5,167 nt of DNA from Leptolyngbyaceae cyanobacterium SM1_3_5. Lineage in GTDB: Bacteria; Cyanobacteriota; Cyanobacteriia; Elainellales; Elainellaceae. Position numbers and translations under genes: made by a program. Each line of letters begins with the position of its first letter. Positions within the stretch are counted from its first letter, which is position 1. The notes under the pieces were generated by a model. It saw only the letters and a list, made by a program, of their open reading frames with translations, made no database searches and had not been told where the DNA came from. Of this stretch, positions 1 through 5,112 are shown piece after piece. The stretch covers positions 1 through 5,167 of the forward strand of contig JAAUTJ010000410.1 in NCBI GenBank assembly GCA_012031475.1, given 5' to 3'.

Positions 1-317
1 TTATTGCTTAGAAAAGAAACGCGATTTTGAGCAATTTTTCCAACTTTGTAAGCGCCCATCGGCACTCGTCCAAACTTGCCATCGGTGCGAGTGTAAAGTC
101 CTGAAGAAGCGACGAGTTTTAAGTTCGATCGATCCGGTTCCAGCAGCCACAGCCGCGCAAAGGCGCAGTCAAATTTCTCCACCAGTCCGGCTGTAACGCG
201 CTGCGCGATCGCCTCCGGCTCAAAACATCCAGCGAGGCTTTGGGCAATCTCGTTGGCTTGCTGCAAGTCAAACAGGATGCGCGTGGGATTGGGCAGCCCG
301 GTCAGCAAATCAGGCAT
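1..317 (-). CDS. GAF-domain signalling protein, N-terminal part (runs off the window)
   Basis: Only the first 105 codons are present; the frame is still open at base 1. The start is ATG at 317-315, and no clear Shine-Dalgarno precedes it. The protein opens with MPDLLTGLPNPTRILFDLQQ and continues through an amphipathic stretch (residues 20-45), then 'EKFDCAFARLWLLEPD' (47-62), 'LKLVASSGLYT' (66-76) and 'VPMGAYKVGKIAQNR' (85-99). This order (helix, then a strand with an ARLWLL-type core, then LVASSG) is typical of the first half of a GAF domain, a small-molecule or chromophore binding sensor module. I recall similar N-termini in cyanobacterial GAF proteins and sensor kinases, but any output domain lies outside the window, so kinase activity cannot be claimed. 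The GAF Cys that would bind a bilin is not in the visible part. It is divergent from dus, with 143 bp between the two starts. GAF fold confidence is good; exact role unknown. Confidence 0.72.
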   Translation of the reverse strand, partial: MPDLLTGLPNPTRILFDLQQANEIAQSLAGCFEPEAIAQRVTAGLVEKFDCAFARLWLLEPDRSNLKLVASSGLYTRTDGKFGRVPMGAYKVGKIAQNRVSFLSN

Positions 318-460
318 GAAAGCATCCAGACTTCAATCAGATCTCTTTCAATTGATCCCCAAACCTGCGGTCTATTTTGTATCAAAAACTACGGAAATTG
401 TTTTTACAAGTTGATTTGGATCGACCGTCGATCGCGCAATCACGCTAGGCTGAAACCACT

Positions 461-1511
461 ATGGTCATTTTGCCAGCGATCGATACCGTTCCGGGAGCGC
501 TTCGCGATCGCCTGCCCGCGCCCATCTGTCCCGACCTGCCGTTCACCGCGCTCGCGCCCATGCAGGACGTGACCGATTTGTTTTTCATGCGGACGATCGC
601 AGGCTATGGCTGCCCCGACTATTTTTCACCGAGTATTTTCGCGTCCATTCCAGTTCAACGCTGGAGCAAAAAATTCTGCGATCGATCACCGAAAACGACA
701 CGGGACGCCCGATTTTCGCGCAGATAATTGGTGAGAGCATTCCCGATTTGATTCGGACGGCTCACGCCCTGAGTCGCCATCCGATCGCGGGGATCGATCT
801 GAACCTGGGCTGTCCGGCACCCAGAGTTTATCGCAAGAATGTCGGCGGCGGACTGCTGCGCGATCTTGACCAGGTGAAGCGGATTTTGAGCGAGTTGCGA
901 TCGAGCATCACAGATCACTTGAGCGTCAAGATGCGGCTGGGCTTTGACACCGCCGAGCAGTTCGATCGCCTGCTGGACGTGATCAATCACTGCGAAATCG
1001 ATCTGCTCAGCCTGCACGGGCGCACGGTCAAGCAGGGCTATCAGGGGACTGTGGCCTACGATTTGATTGCTCACGCGGTTCAGCGAGTGAACTGTCCCGT
1101 ACTCGCCAACGGCAACGTTACGTCTGCGGCGGCGGCGGCGGCCATTTTGTCGCAAACTCAAGCGGCGGGCGTGATGATCGGACGAGCCGCGATTCGCAAT
1201 CCCTGGATTTTTCAGCAGGTGCGCCAATTACTGAGCGGCCAGCCTGTGGCGATCGTGACGCTGGGACAAGTGCGCGAATACATCGAGCAACTGCGGCGGG
1301 TGACGACCGCCCTGACCGTTCCCGAAGGAGCGCGAGTTGGCTACCTCAAGGGCTACCTCAACTACATTGCTCCAAGTGCGGATGCAGGCGGACTGTTTTG
1401 CGAGAAATGCGGCGGGCGCGATCGGAAGCAGAACTGATAGAAGTGTGCGATCGCCACCTGCTCGCTCAGCCCACTGCCGCTACGATCGAGCCAGAAATGG
1501 CTGTGTCCTAG
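461..1511 (+). pseudogene. dus: tRNA-dihydrouridine synthase, broken by two 1-base deletions
   Basis: Dus enzymes use FMN and NADPH to reduce uridines in the tRNA D-loop to dihydrouridine, in the cytoplasm. The frame starts at ATG 461 and is good to about residue 55. It must then gain a base in the T5 run at 622-626, and again in the T4 run at 1396-1399. Repaired, it is 350 residues, a normal family length, ending at TAG 1509-1511. Family marks in order: 'LAPMQDVTD' (31-39), 'FTEYFRV' (56-62), 'AQIIGES' (87-93), the active-site loop 'DLNLGCPAP' with catalytic Cys118, 'VKMRLG' (156-161), 'LHGRTVKQGYQG' (185-196), 'VLANGNV' (214-220) and the FMN-phosphate segment 'GVMIGRAAIRNPWIF' (237-251). 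A GCG repeat gives six alanines at 223-228. The subfamily (DusA, B or C) is not clear. As written the longest open piece is 748-1437. No clear promoter or Shine-Dalgarno is seen in 318-460. The defects may be sequencing errors. Confidence 0.9.
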
Positions 1512-2471
1512 CTCATCGCCAACATCCGCTGAATCGGTTTGAGGGCAGCCTGCTGAATTGGTTCAGGCAGCGTGATTTCAGCGATCGATCGCGCATTGCC
1601 AGATACAGCTTTTCCAATGTGTTCAGCCGCATATACGGACATTCGTTGCAGGCGCAATTGTTGAGCGCGGGCGCGGGAATGAAGCGCTTGTCCGGCGCGG
1701 CTTTTTGCATCTGGTGGATGATCCCCGGTTCGGTGGCGACGATCAGCGTGGATCGATCGCAAGTCTGCGCGTATTTCAGCAGCGCGGTTGTGGAACCGAT
1801 GTAGTCTGCATGGCGCAGCAGCGCGGCTTCGCATTCGGGATGGGCGATCACAGCAGCGTCAGGATGCTCCGTTCGCAGTTGGATCAAGCTTTTTTCGGAA
1901 AAGGTTTCGTGAACGATGCAGCTTCCCTGCCACAGCAGCATCTCGCGTCCGGTTTGCTGCATCACATAGCGACCCAGGTTGCGATCGGGCGCAAAGATAA
2001 TCGGCTGGTCAGCCGGAAGCTGATTGACGATCGACACGGCGTTGGAACTGGTGCAGATGATGTCGCTGATCGCTTTGATTTCTGCCGTGCAGTTTATGTA
2101 AGAAATCACCAAATGATCGGGATGTGCGGCTTTGAATTTGGCGAATTCAACGGGCGGGCAACTGTCGGCCAGCGAGCATCCGGCATTGCGATCGGGCAGC
2201 AAAACGAGCTTATCAGGATTGAGAATTTTGCCGTTTCTGCCATGAAATGCACTCCGGCAAACACGATCACATCCGCATTTGTACTTGCGACTTGCTGAGA
2301 CAAACCGAGCGAATCGCCCAGATAGTCGGCAATATCTTGAATATCCGGGTCTTGATAGTAGTGCGCCAAGACGACCGCATTCAGTTCGCGCTTGAGGTCG
2401 GCAATGGCAGAAAACAAATCGGTGGGCAGGCGATCGATCGAGGCAGAGCGAGCCGGAGCGGTAATCAGCAC
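1508..2471 (-). pseudogene. nadA: Quinolinate synthase NadA, broken by two 1-base deletions
   Basis: NadA condenses iminoaspartate (from NadB) with dihydroxyacetone phosphate to quinolinate, the precursor of NAD, using a [4Fe-4S] cluster. The start is GTG at 2471-2469; the frame upstream reaches a stop without an ATG. The frame breaks in the A4 run (plus-strand T4, 2226-2229), where one base is missing. It breaks again at about 1580-1581, where one G of a GG pair seems lost. With both restored it is 321 residues, close to cyanobacterial NadA, and ends with 'LKPIQRMLAMS'. Marks: 'VLAHYYQDPDIQDIADYLGD' (34-53), 'DVIVFAGVHFMAETAK' (67-82), 'NAGCSLADSCPP' (96-107, Cys99 the likely cluster ligand), 'TSSNAV' (141-146), 'WQGSCIVHETF' (181-191, Cys185), 'ATEPGIIHQM' (246-255) and 'NNCACNECPYMRLNTLEKLY' (271-290) with the third ligand in the C-x-C-x-x-C cluster. 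Loss of a de novo NAD gene would be surprising in a cyanobacterium, which favours sequencing error over true decay. Confidence 0.93.
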
Positions 2472-2493
2472 GGCAGTTAGGTTTGAGTGAAAT

Positions 2494-2523
2494 GAACTAG
2501 ATTACAAGTTCAAATTATAGTTC
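2494..2523 (-). promoter_or_regulatory. Probable nadA promoter -10 with overlapping inverted repeat
   Basis: On the minus strand a perfect TATAAT lies at 2519-2514, which would start a leader of about 35 nt before the nadA GTG. No good -35 is found 16-18 bp upstream. The -10 sits inside GAACTA (2494-2499) ... TAGTTC (2518-2523), a perfect 6-bp inverted repeat with an 18-bp spacer. A further AGTTC half-site lies at 2507-2511. This arrangement could be an operator covering the promoter. The regulator is unknown, and I do not assign it to a named NAD-responsive family. Confidence 0.4.
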
Positions 2524-2546
2524 TTTTCACCAAAATAGGAATGAGG

Positions 2547-2579
2547 CGATCGGGCAGGCCAACCACCCGCCCGCGATCG
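2547..2579 (-). terminator. Hairpin after the 75-residue gene, possible terminator
   Basis: On the minus strand GGGCGGG (2572-2566) pairs with CCTGCCC (2558-2552) over a 7-base loop. One of the seven pairs is G-U. The stem is extended by CGATC/GATCG after a 2-base bulge. It starts five bases past the stop of the 2584-2811 gene. It is followed only by TATTTT, not a true U-tract, so it is a weak terminator candidate. The G-U pair becomes an A-C mismatch on the plus strand, which favours minus-strand use. Confidence 0.4.
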
Positions 2580-2583
2580 AAGG

Positions 2584-2811
2584 TTACGGATCGAGCAAGA
2601 CGCGCTTGGTCAAAATTCGCATCACTTCACCCGGATTGCGCGTCGGAACTGCCAAACTCCACTGGCTCAGTTCGGCATAGCCAAGCTGATACTGCCGGAG
2701 CATGAAATTATTCACAACGGCAGGAGGGCCAACGGCCACAATGCGTAAAATTTCCGGATCGTTGACAGGCGGAAGGAGGCCGCAGGGACACGGCGAATCG
2801 CTAAAGGTCAT
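2584..2811 (-). CDS. Small hypothetical protein, 75 residues
   Basis: I do not recognise a named family. The gene is well supported as coding. ATG at 2811-2809 is preceded by AGGAG (2825-2821) at nine bases' spacing, the frame is clean to TGA or equivalent at 2584-2586, and a hairpin follows. The protein starts MTFSDSPCPCGLLPPVNDPE, with a Cys-Pro-Cys pair at residues 8-10. It continues with 'ILRIVAVGPPAVVNNFMLRQYQLGYAELSQWS' (21-52) and ends 'GEVMRILTKRVLLDP'. There is no signal peptide or membrane segment. The middle looks like a compact alpha/beta fold. I have an impression of similar small proteins in other cyanobacteria but cannot confirm it. A 9-codon reading frame (ATG 2834-2832) ends with a TGA that overlaps this gene's ATG, which might couple translation or may be chance. 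It is 112 bp upstream of nadA on the same strand, with its own hairpin and a separate nadA -10 between them, so co-transcription is not required. Confidence 0.7.
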   Translation of the reverse strand: MTFSDSPCPCGLLPPVNDPEILRIVAVGPPAVVNNFMLRQYQLGYAELSQWSLAVPTRNPGEVMRILTKRVLLDP

Positions 2812-2820
2812 TGCACTTTA

Positions 2821-2825
2821 CTCCT
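2821..2825 (-). promoter_or_regulatory. Shine-Dalgarno AGGAG of the 75-residue gene
   Basis: AGGAG on the minus strand, nine bases before ATG 2811-2809. It is the only clear Shine-Dalgarno in front of a gene start in this window and fixes the start of the small gene. Confidence 0.7.
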
Positions 2826-2928
2826 GTTGAGCATGAGGTTTATCGGGAGCAGGAAAACCCGCCCCCGCATCACCCTCGAACTCGAAGCAGCCTCTTTACC
2901 GTTGATTCAGTTCAGATGACTAGCAGAG

Positions 2929-2934
2929 TAAAAT
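2929..2934 (+). promoter_or_regulatory. Possible -10 element (TAAAAT) in front of a structured RNA
   Basis: TAAAAT lies five bases before the 5' arm (2939) of the candidate RNA below, so a transcript would start near 2940. The -35 at the proper 17-bp spacing is poor (TTCAGT, 2906-2911); a better TTGATT (2902-2907) is 21 bp away. It is weak evidence taken alone. Confidence 0.25.
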
Positions 2935-2938
2935 GCAG

Positions 2939-3053
2939 CTAGCCTCGATACTGGTCTGTTCAGTTGGAGGTTAGTTCCTTGGTGTCGTGCGGACACACGC
3001 CCAAGGAGCGCTTCTGAAATTTTTCGAGTGATAACCGAGAATATATCGGCTAG
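2939..3053 (+). ncRNA. Candidate structured non-coding RNA
   Basis: Nested complementary arms fold this stretch into one long irregular hairpin. The outer stem is CTAGCC-(TC)-GATA (2939-2950) with TATCGGCTAG (3044-3053). A middle stem is TTCAG (2959-2963) with CTGAA (3014-3018). The inner stem is TCCTTGG (2976-2982) with CCAAGGA (3001-3007), topped by TGTC/GACA (2983-2986, 2992-2995) and a 5-base loop. A competing pair is GGTTA (2969-2973) with TAACC (3032-3036). On the plus strand the middle stem is followed by ATTTTT (3019-3024), so a shorter RNA ending there is possible. Plus is preferred because of the TAAAAT box and the T-run. I could not match it to 6S, tmRNA, RNase P, SRP RNA, a tRNA or the Yfr RNAs from memory. 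It could also be a regulatory leader or a DNA-level repeat. No protein frame explains the region. Confidence 0.35.
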
Positions 3054-3077
3054 AGAATTTTGGCAACGGGGGCGATC

Positions 3078-3119
3078 GAGTTTCAAAGCGTTCCCAGAAC
3101 GGTGTTGAGTTTCAAAGCG
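3078..3119. repeat. 13-bp direct repeat (two copies) around a small inverted repeat
   Basis: GAGTTTCAAAGCG occurs at 3078-3090 and again, identical, at 3107-3119 (period 29 bp). Between them CGTTC (3089-3093) and GAACG (3097-3101) form a 5-bp inverted repeat with a 3-base loop. There are only two copies. It lies about 45 bp from the attC-like site. Function unknown. Confidence 0.7.
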
Positions 3120-3163
3120 GTAAGGTCAGAGTCGATGTGCCTTACAGTAAGAGATCAATTTTC

Positions 3164-3250
3164 TCTCAGCGTTCCTGGTCAGCGGCGGCAGATCACCTTT
3201 GCATCACCACCAAGATCTCCCAACCGTCCGCTGCACCAGGGTTGTTAGAC
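3164..3250 (-). other. attC-like (integron cassette) recombination site
   Basis: Read on the minus strand, the site starts with GTCTAAC (3250-3244), a perfect match to the attC R'' consensus RYYYAAC. It has two long arms: CCTGGTGCAGCGG (3240-3228) pairs with the reverse complement of CCTGGTCAGCGG (3174-3185). This gives 12 bp interrupted by a single extrahelical G in the arm next to R'', the hallmark that gives attC sites their polarity. The distal box GCTGAGA (3170-3164) is a degenerate R' (GTTRRRY with two mismatches). Between the arms are 42 bases, including AGATC/GATCT, as a variable terminal structure. At 87 bp the length is normal for attC. It lies 83 bp after the DUF4365 stop, on that gene's strand, as in a gene cassette. 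The poor R' box suggests it is an old or inactive site, or a family of attC-derived repeats. Confidence 0.5.
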
Positions 3251-3333
3251 AGCGCCACCTCCCGACCTGGAGTAAACGATCCGAACTACTTGGACTACAA
3301 TACGACAAAACAGAATTGCCTTTATTACTCCCT

Positions 3334-4285
3334 TCAAGCCCTGTAATACTTGCTGCTAAATCCTACAGATAGCGGTGCGCCCTCATACTGACAAGATACA
3401 CCAATCTTTAATCTTCTCTTATGGTCATAGTAGGTGTGAAAGTGTGTCTGTTTACGGGTTAGTTCCAACTCGGCTGGGTTAATACTAAGTACTCCTAAAA
3501 TTGCCGCAGAATCAAACGGGCGGCTCTGACTCCAAGGTGCAGTCTTTTTTAGTTCAATATCTACATAATTCACAAAATTTCCTTCTGCCTCTAACAGCAT
3601 ATGGGCTTGATCAGACTCAACGATGATATTGCCAACTTTATTGGGTTGACCACCAACCGCGCTTGCCGCATCTGCAATAGACATTCCCACATACTGAAAA
3701 GGACGATGAAAGGGTGTTCTCAGAACATGTAATCCGTAGTCAGCAGCCCTATTTATGGCATCTCCAAGTGTTAACGTTCCGAGATAATCGCCATTCCGAG
3801 GAGTAGCTGATGCATGTGAATTAACTATTGAAACTAACTGAGTGGGCAAATCATTTATATCTTGCTCGAAGCAATTCTGAACAGAAACTGGAATTGATAC
3901 TGTGTTCTGTTTTTGCCAATTTTTATTGAGTGAACCGAGAAAGTCTTGAGGAAAAGACCAGTAAAATAAGCCGTTTTTGCCATCAACAACAATTAGGAAT
4001 GTTGGATTTGGTTGAAGGAGCCAGTAATTGAGAGTCGTGACTTTGATGGGAATTGTGATTGAATTACCTTCTACTTTTGACTTCTTCTTTCCCTTTACAT
4101 TGAATATTGAATAATTTCCCAGTTGGGTGTTCTCCCCGCATGATTTCACAGATGAAGTCGATACCGAGGTCTCTCTCTTGAGGGACAGGAATAACGTTGC
4201 AAAACTCGATAAAAACGGAACTGAGAAGATCGGCAGCACTCACCCCAATCTTTTGTGATTTAGAACGTTTGGGTAACTTAGTCAT
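3334..4285 (-). pseudogene. DUF4365-domain protein, PD-(D/E)XK-nuclease-like, one frameshift
   Basis: Two overlapping frames join into one 316-residue protein if one A is removed from the A4 run (plus-strand T4, 4075-4078). The start is ATG 4285-4283 without a Shine-Dalgarno, and the stop is TGA 3336-3334. Residues 10-155 fit DUF4365: 'KIGVSAADLLSSVFIEF' helix (12-28), 'DLGIDFICEI' (39-48) with Asp43, 'LFNIQCKGKEE' (58-68) with Gln62-x-Lys64, and 'TTLNYWLLQPNPTFLIVVDG' (83-102) with 'LFYWSF' (106-111). The family is placed among PD-(D/E)XK-like folds; Asp43 and the QxK are the candidate catalytic residues. Residues 195-316 are a separate unrecognised region: 'VGMSIADAASAVGGQP' (199-214), 'IIVESDQAHMLLEAEGN' (220-236), 'THFHTYYDHKRRLKIG' (280-295), ending 'SKYYRA'. 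The gene is AT-richer than its neighbours and has no CGATCG, which suggests acquisition. It is flanked by attC-like sites. A role in defence or DNA metabolism is inference only. Confidence 0.75.
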
Positions 4286-4322
4286 TACGGTACTAGAAAT
4301 TTTCTCAATCTTAACCCACCAG

Positions 4323-4342
4323 CTATTTAGAGAAGGAAATAG
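4323..4342. repeat. Small inverted repeat upstream of the DUF4365 gene
   Basis: CTATTT (4323-4328) and AAATAG (4337-4342) are perfect inverted repeats with an 8-base loop. They lie about 40 bp before the DUF4365 start. They could be an operator or a hairpin in its leader; no clear promoter boxes accompany them. Confidence 0.4.
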
Positions 4343-4369
4343 ACATGAGCAGTAGGATTAATTTTAGCT

Positions 4370-4427
4370 GTCTAACAATTATTGGGCAGAAGCATTCTGC
4401 ATAACATCCTTAATTGGGTGATTAGGC
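4370..4427 (-). other. Second, weaker attC-like site upstream of the DUF4365 gene
   Basis: On the minus strand the 58-bp stretch begins with GCCTAAT (4427-4421; RYYYAAC with one mismatch) and ends with GTTAGAC (4376-4370), a perfect GTTRRRY R' box. The end boxes pair with each other. At the centre GCAGAA (4386-4391) and TTCTGC (4395-4400) make a 6-bp stem with a 3-base loop. Both flanks contain CAATTA-type arms, but they are out of register, so the middle stem is poor. A perfect R' here, about 85 bp before the DUF4365 ATG, would be the upstream boundary of a cassette. Chance remains possible. Confidence 0.3.
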
Positions 4428-4537
4428 AGAATCTTTTATGATTTCTGAACAAGGGTTAGTTTAGTTTGATCGCCCCCCACACATCCAAAAGTCTAACTTC
4501 GATCGCCCTGAAACCTGATTTCCCAACAGTTCGATCG

Positions 4538-5023
4538 CTACTCCAAACCATTCAGCAGCACAACCGCATAGGCGGAAATTCCTTCTTCACGGCCAACCGC
4601 ATCCAGCTTTTCGTTTGTGGTTGCCTTGACTCCAACCTGATCGGCGGCAAGGTGGAGGGCGGCGGCAAGTCGATCGCGCATTGCGGCAATGTGCGGCTTT
4701 AGCTTTGGGCGTTCTGCTACGACAACCGCATCAATGTTGTTAATTTCCCAGCCTTTCGATCGAATCAGTTCATGCACCTGTTCGAGCAGCACAATGCTGT
4801 CTGCGCCCTTCCACTGGGGATCGGTTGGCGGAAAGTAGTGGCCGATGTCGCCCAAGCTCAACGCGCCCAGCATCGCGTCCATGATCGCGTGTGTCAAAAC
4901 ATCCGCATCGCTGTGACCCAGCAGGCCAAGTTCATGCTCGATCGCCACACCGCCGAGAATAAGCGGGCGATCGGGCACTAAGCGGTGAATGTCGTAGCCA
5001 TTGCCGATTCGGATTGCAGCCAT
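4538..5023 (-). CDS. ispF: 2-C-methyl-D-erythritol 2,4-cyclodiphosphate synthase
   Basis: IspF cyclises 4-diphosphocytidyl-2-C-methyl-D-erythritol 2-phosphate to MEcPP with release of CMP. This is a step of the MEP pathway that supplies isoprenoids (carotenoids, the phytol chain, quinones). The enzyme is a cytoplasmic homotrimer with a divalent metal. The frame is intact: 161 residues, normal length, ATG 5023-5021, TAG 4540-4538. Marks: 'GNGYDIHRL' (7-15) with metal ligands Asp11 and His13; 'LLGHSDADVLTHAIMDAMLGA' split as 'LLGHSDADVLTH' (34-45, ligand His45) and 'AIMDAMLGA' (46-54); 'GDIGHYFPPTD' (58-68); the hinge Lys/Pro region 'AERPKLKPH' and, near the end, 'ATTNEKLDAVGREEGI' for nucleotide and substrate contacts. 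No Shine-Dalgarno precedes the ATG, only an A-rich stretch. Upstream DNA is repetitive and shows no clear promoter. No partner gene is visible in the window, so operon context is unknown. Confidence 0.97.
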   Translation of the reverse strand: MAAIRIGNGYDIHRLVPDRPLILGGVAIEHELGLLGHSDADVLTHAIMDAMLGALSLGDIGHYFPPTDPQWKGADSIVLLEQVHELIRSKGWEINNIDAVVVAERPKLKPHIAAMRDRLAAALHLAADQVGVKATTNEKLDAVGREEGISAYAVVLLNGLE

Positions 5024-5036
5024 TTTTTGAGGTATC

Positions 5037-5112
5037 GGGTGTTGGGTGTCGGGTGTGGAGGTGTGGAGAGACGCGAGATCTCGCGTCTGTACGGGGGAGG
5101 GTGTTGGGTGCT
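5037..5112. repeat. Heptamer tandem repeats (GGGTGTY type) upstream of ispF
   Basis: Three tandem heptamers GGGTGTT, GGGTGTC, GGGTGTG fill 5037-5057. After the palindrome at 5069-5088, two more units (GGGTGTT, GGGTGCT) lie at 5099-5112. Read on the other strand these are CCCAACA/CCCGACA units, the type known as short tandemly repeated repetitive sequences in cyanobacteria. A reverse-oriented CCGACACCC at 5151-5159 can pair with GGGTGTCGG at 5044-5052. Confidence 0.65.
5069..5088. repeat. Perfect 20-bp palindrome upstream of ispF
   Basis: AGACGCGAGA is followed directly by its reverse complement TCTCGCGTCT, with BglII-like AGATCT at the centre. It is set between two runs of heptamer repeats, 46 bp before the ispF start. 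GAGACGCGA...TCGCGTCTC-type palindromes are frequent in cyanobacterial intergenic DNA as I recall, so it is more likely a dispersed repeat than an ispF operator. Confidence 0.75.

Noticed and set aside
390..420. TTGT-TTTT-ACAA inverted repeat between the GAF gene and dus as an operator
   Set aside because: Only 4-bp arms in AT-rich DNA; expected by chance.
655..1227. 190-codon open frame on the minus strand inside dus
   Set aside because: Antisense shadow: the plus strand carries all Dus motifs, and the minus-strand translation is Arg/Gln-rich without any recognisable motif.
748..1437. Separate short dus gene starting at 748
   Set aside because: The N-terminal Dus motifs (APMQDVTD, FTEYF) lie upstream and join this frame after one added T, so it is a fragment of one gene.
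1705..2298. 197-codon open frame on the plus strand inside nadA
   Set aside because: Antisense to the conserved NadA frame, with no family resemblance of its own.
2955..2975. tRNA D-loop-like GTTCAGTTGGAGG
   Set aside because: No acceptor stem, no anticodon arm and no TTCRA T-loop can be placed around it.
3078..3119. CRISPR remnant
   Set aside because: Only two 13-bp copies with a 16-bp spacer, far below repeat and spacer sizes of real arrays, and no cas gene.
3060..3346. Two overlapping 62- and 69-codon plus-strand frames
   Set aside because: No Shine-Dalgarno or family resemblance, and they run through the direct repeat and the attC-like palindrome; composition is explained by those elements.
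3334..4285. Restriction-modification endonuclease
   Set aside because: No methyltransferase or specificity gene nearby; the PD-(D/E)XK-like signature alone does not support that role.
4466..4702. 78-codon plus-strand frame overlapping the end of ispF
   Set aside because: Mostly antisense to the conserved ispF 3' end; no ribosome site.
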